Below are positions 61,310-64,000 of a stretch of 64,000 nt of DNA, one piece after another. The DNA is taken from positions 1 to 64,000 of the forward strand of contig CAWKIF010000114.1 of the NCBI GenBank assembly GCA_963849485.1, written 5' to 3'. How positions within the stretch are numbered: position 1 is the first letter of the stretch; the number at the start of each line of letters is the position of its first letter. Both the position numbers and the translations under genes were made by a program. The notes under the pieces are model-generated. The model worked only from the letters and a program-made list of their open reading frames with translations. It had not been told where the DNA came from and did not search any database. Source of the DNA: CAVTWJ01 sp963849485. GTDB taxonomy: Bacteria > Oederibacteriota > Muellerivitia > Muellerivitales > Muellerivitaceae.

Positions 61310-61495
61310 ATGGAAAAAGTCGTCCAAGGTTCCAAAAATCCAAATGAATCAGATTTGGTTTACGAGACCCGTTCTCCCGAAGAGGTTGATGCTGAATTGA
61401 AAAAGCAAATCGCAAAAATAACAACGACAATTGTTCAATTCAAAAAAAGTCAAAAAATTTCGACTGATATTTTCAGTGCGGAAGTTAGCCTATAA
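61310..61495 (+). CDS. Small hypothetical protein
   Basis: A 61-residue hydrophilic protein, Glu- and Lys-rich, with a likely long helix (SPEEVDAELKKQIAKITTTI). A purine-rich GGGGGG lies upstream of the ATG at 61310. No family is recognised. It sits between the small HTH gene and the protease-like gene, and may be in their operon. Confidence 0.5.
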   Translation: MEKVVQGSKNPNESDLVYETRSPEEVDAELKKQIAKITTTIVQFKKSQKISTDIFSAEVSL

Positions 61496-61524
61496 AATAT
61501 ATTATTCGTTAGGCTAGCTACTCC

Positions 61525-63093
61525 ATGTTAATTCCATTCTCCAAAGATAATTTATTCGCTTCCCTCAGTTCCCCATCCTGTACTGTTGAAGAAATCAAAC
61601 AGCACAATACGGTTTTGTATCTTTACCGATACTTGGAAGACTTACGCCATCAAGTCCAAGATGGAAAAATTACCATTTTGGTTGAAGAAAACTATATTGA
61701 TTCAGATTTTATGGACGATTTTTCTTTTTACTACGTTCGCTGTTTCAGACCTTACAGTCGCCATTGCAAACGTCTCCACTTTTTTTTACTCCCTCCTGAT
61801 TCTGAACCACTTTTAGCTTTATCAAAAGGGGAAGTCAAAATTGAAGATAAAAATATAATTTCCGAGTCCTACCTGGGATTTGTTGTCGCCAGGCCATTGC
61901 CGTATGCCGTTATTGGCAGAACAGTAATTAAAACATACGGGCCGGACGGTGGGAGGCGAAAATATACCGCTGTTCGCGACTATGAAGTCAATGTTATGGG
62001 ACTAACTTTAACAGTAAAAGACACTCTGGCTTTCCAGGAACAAGATTCTGTTGTTGCCGCTTGCGCCTCCGTTGCTTTGTGGGCGGCTTTCCAAAAATCA
62101 TCAGAACTGTACAAAAATTCATTATCCCCAACAACAACTGCTATTACCTCGGTCGCAAACATAATTCCATCACAAACTAGACCTTTTCCTTCAAAAGGCT
62201 TAATCATAGAACAAATGGTAAATGCTGTAAAACATGTGGGGTTAGAACCCGAAATTGTTAAATTTTCCGGGAATTTACCCTTAGCATCTTTAATGTACAG
62301 CTACCTGGCTATGGGACAACCCATTATTTTGATTGTGGACGTACATGGTCTGGGCAGGCATGCCGTGACTGTTTCGGGCTACTCAATATTAGAAAAACCT
62401 GACAGACCTTCTGAAATCGGGAATGCTCCTGAAATGGTCTCAATACCGATGAAAGGTTTAAATATTAACGAATTTTATGCTCATGACGATCAGCATGGTG
62501 CTTTCTGCGCATTAAAAGTAGAAGGTGCGGGAGATGACCTCTATTTCACGGGCGAATGGGAGCAGGATGGTTTCCGTTTGGCCCTGGATATATATTGCTT
62601 GATAATTCCAATCCACAAAAAGATCAGGGTAACATTTGATGATATCTATCAATGGATTTGCTTACTTACTCCACTTATTTTCCTTGGCGGTGAATTAAAT
62701 TCCCAACAAAATCCATACCAATGGGATATCCGTCTATCCACTTCAAATTCATTTAAAACCGAAATTTTAGAGAGTTCTGATTATGAAGATTCGCAAAAGA
62801 AAGTTCTATTATCACAAGGAATGCCCCGTTTTATTTGGTCGGCTAAATTGAACATAAAATCTCGTTGTGTTTATGAATTGATTTTTGATGCGACTGATCT
62901 AGGGCACGGGGTCCCTCTCCTTTCAAGTATTTGGCACGATGAAAAATTGCGCTCAAAATTCGAAAGTTTTATTCAGGTGCCAACAAATAGATCCATTTTG
63001 GTACCAGGGATGTCTTCCATTACCTTTTTGAATTACATTGCCGAAGGTTCTAAATCATTAATCCCCAGATTTTTTCCTGAACCATCTACTTAA
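61525..63093 (+). CDS. Candidate papain-like cysteine protease of the island
   Basis: A 522-residue AT-rich gene with a central domain resembling C39-like or papain-like cysteine peptidases. The order of likely catalytic residues is Gln171 or Gln173 (FQEQDS), Cys180 (AACASVALWAAF), His279 (GRHAVTVSGY) and Asp321 or Asp322 (FYAHDDQHGAF), with PIILIVDVHGL as the preceding strand. The N-terminal 160 residues and the C-terminal 150 have no recognised domain. No signal peptide or membrane segment is clear. Located before an XRE regulator and a ubiquitin-like gene, it may process a protein tag or act in defence. The fold assignment rests on motif order. Confidence 0.6.
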   Translation: MLIPFSKDNLFASLSSPSCTVEEIKQHNTVLYLYRYLEDLRHQVQDGKITILVEENYIDSDFMDDFSFYYVRCFRPYSRHCKRLHFFLLPPDSEPLLALSKGEVKIEDKNIISESYLGFVVARPLPYAVIGRTVIKTYGPDGGRRKYTAVRDYEVNVMGLTLTVKDTLAFQEQDSVVAACASVALWAAFQKSSELYKNSLSPTTTAITSVANIIPSQTRPFPSKGLIIEQMVNAVKHVGLEPEIVKFSGNLPLASLMYSYLAMGQPIILIVDVHGLGRHAVTVSGYSILEKPDRPSEIGNAPEMVSIPMKGLNINEFYAHDDQHGAFCALKVEGAGDDLYFTGEWEQDGFRLALDIYCLIIPIHKKIRVTFDDIYQWICLLTPLIFLGGELNSQQNPYQWDIRLSTSNSFKTEILESSDYEDSQKKVLLSQGMPRFIWSAKLNIKSRCVYELIFDATDLGHGVPLLSSIWHDEKLRSKFESFIQVPTNRSILVPGMSSITFLNYIAEGSKSLIPRFFPEPST

Positions 63094-63116
63094 ATAATCT
63101 CCAAATCCTTATTTAA

Positions 63117-63145
63117 TTGACAGATATGTAACTGAAGTGTAAGCT
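63117..63145 (+). promoter_or_regulatory. Promoter upstream of the XRE regulator
   Basis: TTGACA (63117-63122), then 17 bases, then TAAGCT (63140-63145), a weak -10. The ATG at 63157 follows only 11 bases later and has no ribosome-binding site, so the transcript may be leaderless. Confidence 0.45.
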
Positions 63146-63156
63146 AGTCGGCATAC

Positions 63157-63522
63157 ATGGCGACCAACGACCAACAAAAAACATTAGGTGAAATCATTCG
63201 GAGTGCGCGAGAAACAAAAACCGAATTGAGCTTGAGATCCCTCGCAAGAAAACTCGAGATTACGCCTTCTTACTTAAGTGATATAGAAAATGACAGAAGA
63301 ATTCCGGCCCAAGAAGTAATTCAGGCTATATCAAAAGAACTAAAACTTGATTTTGATGAACTTATGGGTAGGGCTGGTCGCATTCACGATGATACCGAAA
63401 GGTATATGAAAAGGAACCCTGTTATTGGAGTTCTTTTTAGGAAAATTTCCAACTTATCAGATGAAAAAGTTCAACAACTACTTAAGCAGGTTGATCGACT
63501 AAATGATTCTGATAAAAAATAA
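63157..63522 (+). CDS. XRE-family transcriptional regulator
   Basis: A 121-residue regulator with an N-terminal Cro/C1 helix-turn-helix at about residues 10-65: LGEIIRSARETK, LSLRSLARKLEITPSYLSDI (recognition helix TPSYLSDIENDRR). The C-terminal part (about 75-121, NPVIGVLFRKISNLSDEKVQ) is helical and may mediate dimerisation. Such regulators often control island genes or an adjacent protease-sensitive switch. It lies directly upstream of the ubiquitin-like gene, whose promoter it may repress. Confidence 0.88.
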   Translation: MATNDQQKTLGEIIRSARETKTELSLRSLARKLEITPSYLSDIENDRRIPAQEVIQAISKELKLDFDELMGRAGRIHDDTERYMKRNPVIGVLFRKISNLSDEKVQQLLKQVDRLNDSDKK

Positions 63523-63624
63523 TTTGCATTGTCATAGCAGAAACCTAATTTCCCTTCATTTAAACAATCGCTAAAACAAGCTGATTCGATGCTCCCCTCT
63601 AAAAAATAAATAACGTCCAAAGTG
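63523..63624. other. Short AT-rich spacer after the XRE gene
   Basis: About 100 bases without a gene, AT-rich, leading into the promoter at 63625-63653. No operator palindrome is obvious beside the promoter, apart from a repeated ACGGC spaced by GTAC. Confidence 0.4.
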
Positions 63625-63653
63625 TTGACAATACGGCGTACACGGCTTATACT
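63625..63653 (+). promoter_or_regulatory. Near-consensus sigma-70 promoter of the ubiquitin-like gene
   Basis: TTGACA (63625-63630), a 17-base spacer, then TATACT (63648-63653). Both hexamers are near consensus. The start of the ubiquitin-like gene lies about 42 bases downstream. ACGGCGTACACGGC within the spacer may be an operator half-site pair. Confidence 0.85.
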
Positions 63654-63694
63654 TGGAACATGGTCGTTATTTTATAAAAGAGAGGAAAAAAAAC

Positions 63695-63962
63695 ATGAGT
63701 GAACTAGAGCAGACAGAAAAGTCGAAAGATGAGCAGGAAAGAAAGAGCATCGGGTTCCAAATTACTGTCAACGGAGTAAAGTTTGAGGTGCTCTCTACGG
63801 TGTTTGGTTTCGGAATTGAAAAAGGAAACAAATGTCCCAGCAGCTTTTGAACTCGAGCAGGTTGTTGACGGCAAATTGGTCCCTTTGGCGGATGACAGTA
63901 TTGTGGTTATAAAAGCTCACGAGGTATTTGTCAGTCACCCTAAAGATTCGAAATCTTCATAA
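63695..63962 (+). pseudogene. Ubiquitin-like (multiubiquitin-type) protein, one frameshift
   Basis: Two frames together give a small beta-grasp protein. The first, from ATG at 63695 (AGAGG upstream), reads SIGFQITVNGVKFEVLSTV. After a one-base shift near 63805 the other frame continues SELKKETNVPAAFELEQVVD and on through GKLVPLADDS, IVVIKAHEVFVSHPKDSKSS to the stop. This order (VNG, then a helix, P-A-F, D-G-K, and the end EVFVSHP) matches ubiquitin-like proteins of bacterial conjugation loci. It ends in SS rather than a GG tail. The shift may be an assembly error. Confidence 0.7.
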
Positions 63963-63972
63963 AGGAATCCCA

Positions 63973-64000
63973 ATGGAACTGACAGACGAACAACTTCAAG
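63973..64000 (+). CDS. Start of a gene cut by the window edge
   Basis: ATG at 63973 with AAAGGA six bases upstream, coding MELTDEQLQ before the window ends. It lies ten bases after the ubiquitin-like stop, so it is in the same operon. In known loci the next gene is often an E1-like, E2-like or JAB-domain protein; the nine residues cannot show which. Confidence 0.55.

Noticed and set aside
60980..61327. Minus-strand frame of 115 residues across the 10-bp array
   Set aside because: Its repetitive tail (LRWYKT, TRWSKV, LRWYTA) is just the translated array and it covers the HTH gene in antisense.
1..64000. CRISPR array
   Set aside because: No set of regularly spaced identical repeats with unique spacers was seen. 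The 10-bp array has no spacers.

Overview
The window reads as chromosome of a Gram-negative, probably uncultured bacterium. It encodes outer-membrane proteins (a TonB-dependent receptor and small beta-barrels), a Ton energy system (ExbB, ExbD, TonB), secreted lipoproteins with Thr-Pro-rich linkers, cytochrome c maturation system II (ResB/CcsA) and a large chemotaxis operon. Most of the window is GC-rich by eye. Short palindromic repeats sit in several gene gaps. I cannot fix the phylum. The Thr-Pro-linker NHL lipoproteins, palindromic repeats and gene mix recall candidate phyla such as FCPU426, Omnitrophota or Elusimicrobiota, but that is a guess.

Layout. 0-11 kb: a secreted GH44 glucanase, an adenylate cyclase, two short-chain dehydrogenases, a FecR-TPR protein, a LysE exporter with a frameshift, purE and ppc. 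11-22 kb: two receiver proteins converge on a minus-strand chemotaxis operon in the order cheA, cheW, TonB-dependent receptor, yfiR, CHASE8-type chemoreceptor, cheY, cheB, cheR-cheX fusion. 22-33 kb: sua5, aldo/keto reductase, M32 carboxypeptidase, a PilZ protein and the cytochrome c maturation pair. 33-36 kb: livG and livF, separated by a four-helix-bundle gene that lies between inverted repeats. 36-45 kb: methyltransferase, membrane proteins, a DCC/lipase-maturation-factor fusion, a fatty-acid hydroxylase, a GT39-like glycosyltransferase and the exbB-exbD-tonB operon. 45-51 kb: paralogous NHL-propeller lipoproteins and beta-barrels. 51-57.7 kb: beta-carbonic anhydrase, serS, NERD, DUF2156 and dCMP deaminase.

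From about 57.7 kb the sequence turns AT-rich and has the character of a genomic island. It opens with a 5' tRNA fragment and a strong terminator. It continues with a decayed AbiE toxin-antitoxin pair whose operators are intact, a truncated DUF2971 gene, a phased 10-bp tandem array beside a small HTH gene, a papain-like protease candidate and an XRE regulator. It ends with a ubiquitin-like protein gene under a near-consensus promoter, followed by the first bases of the next gene.

Two parts deserve most attention. In the chemotaxis operon, a YfiR-like periplasmic protein, an outer-membrane receptor and a CHASE8 chemoreceptor appear to form one sensing chain with a chemotaxis output. At the island's right end there may be the start of a bacterial ubiquitin-like conjugation locus. 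Several genes (lysE, tonB, one beta-barrel, the ubiquitin-like gene, the AbiE pair) are broken by one-base shifts, some in homopolymers. These may be assembly errors or real decay, and raw reads are needed to tell.
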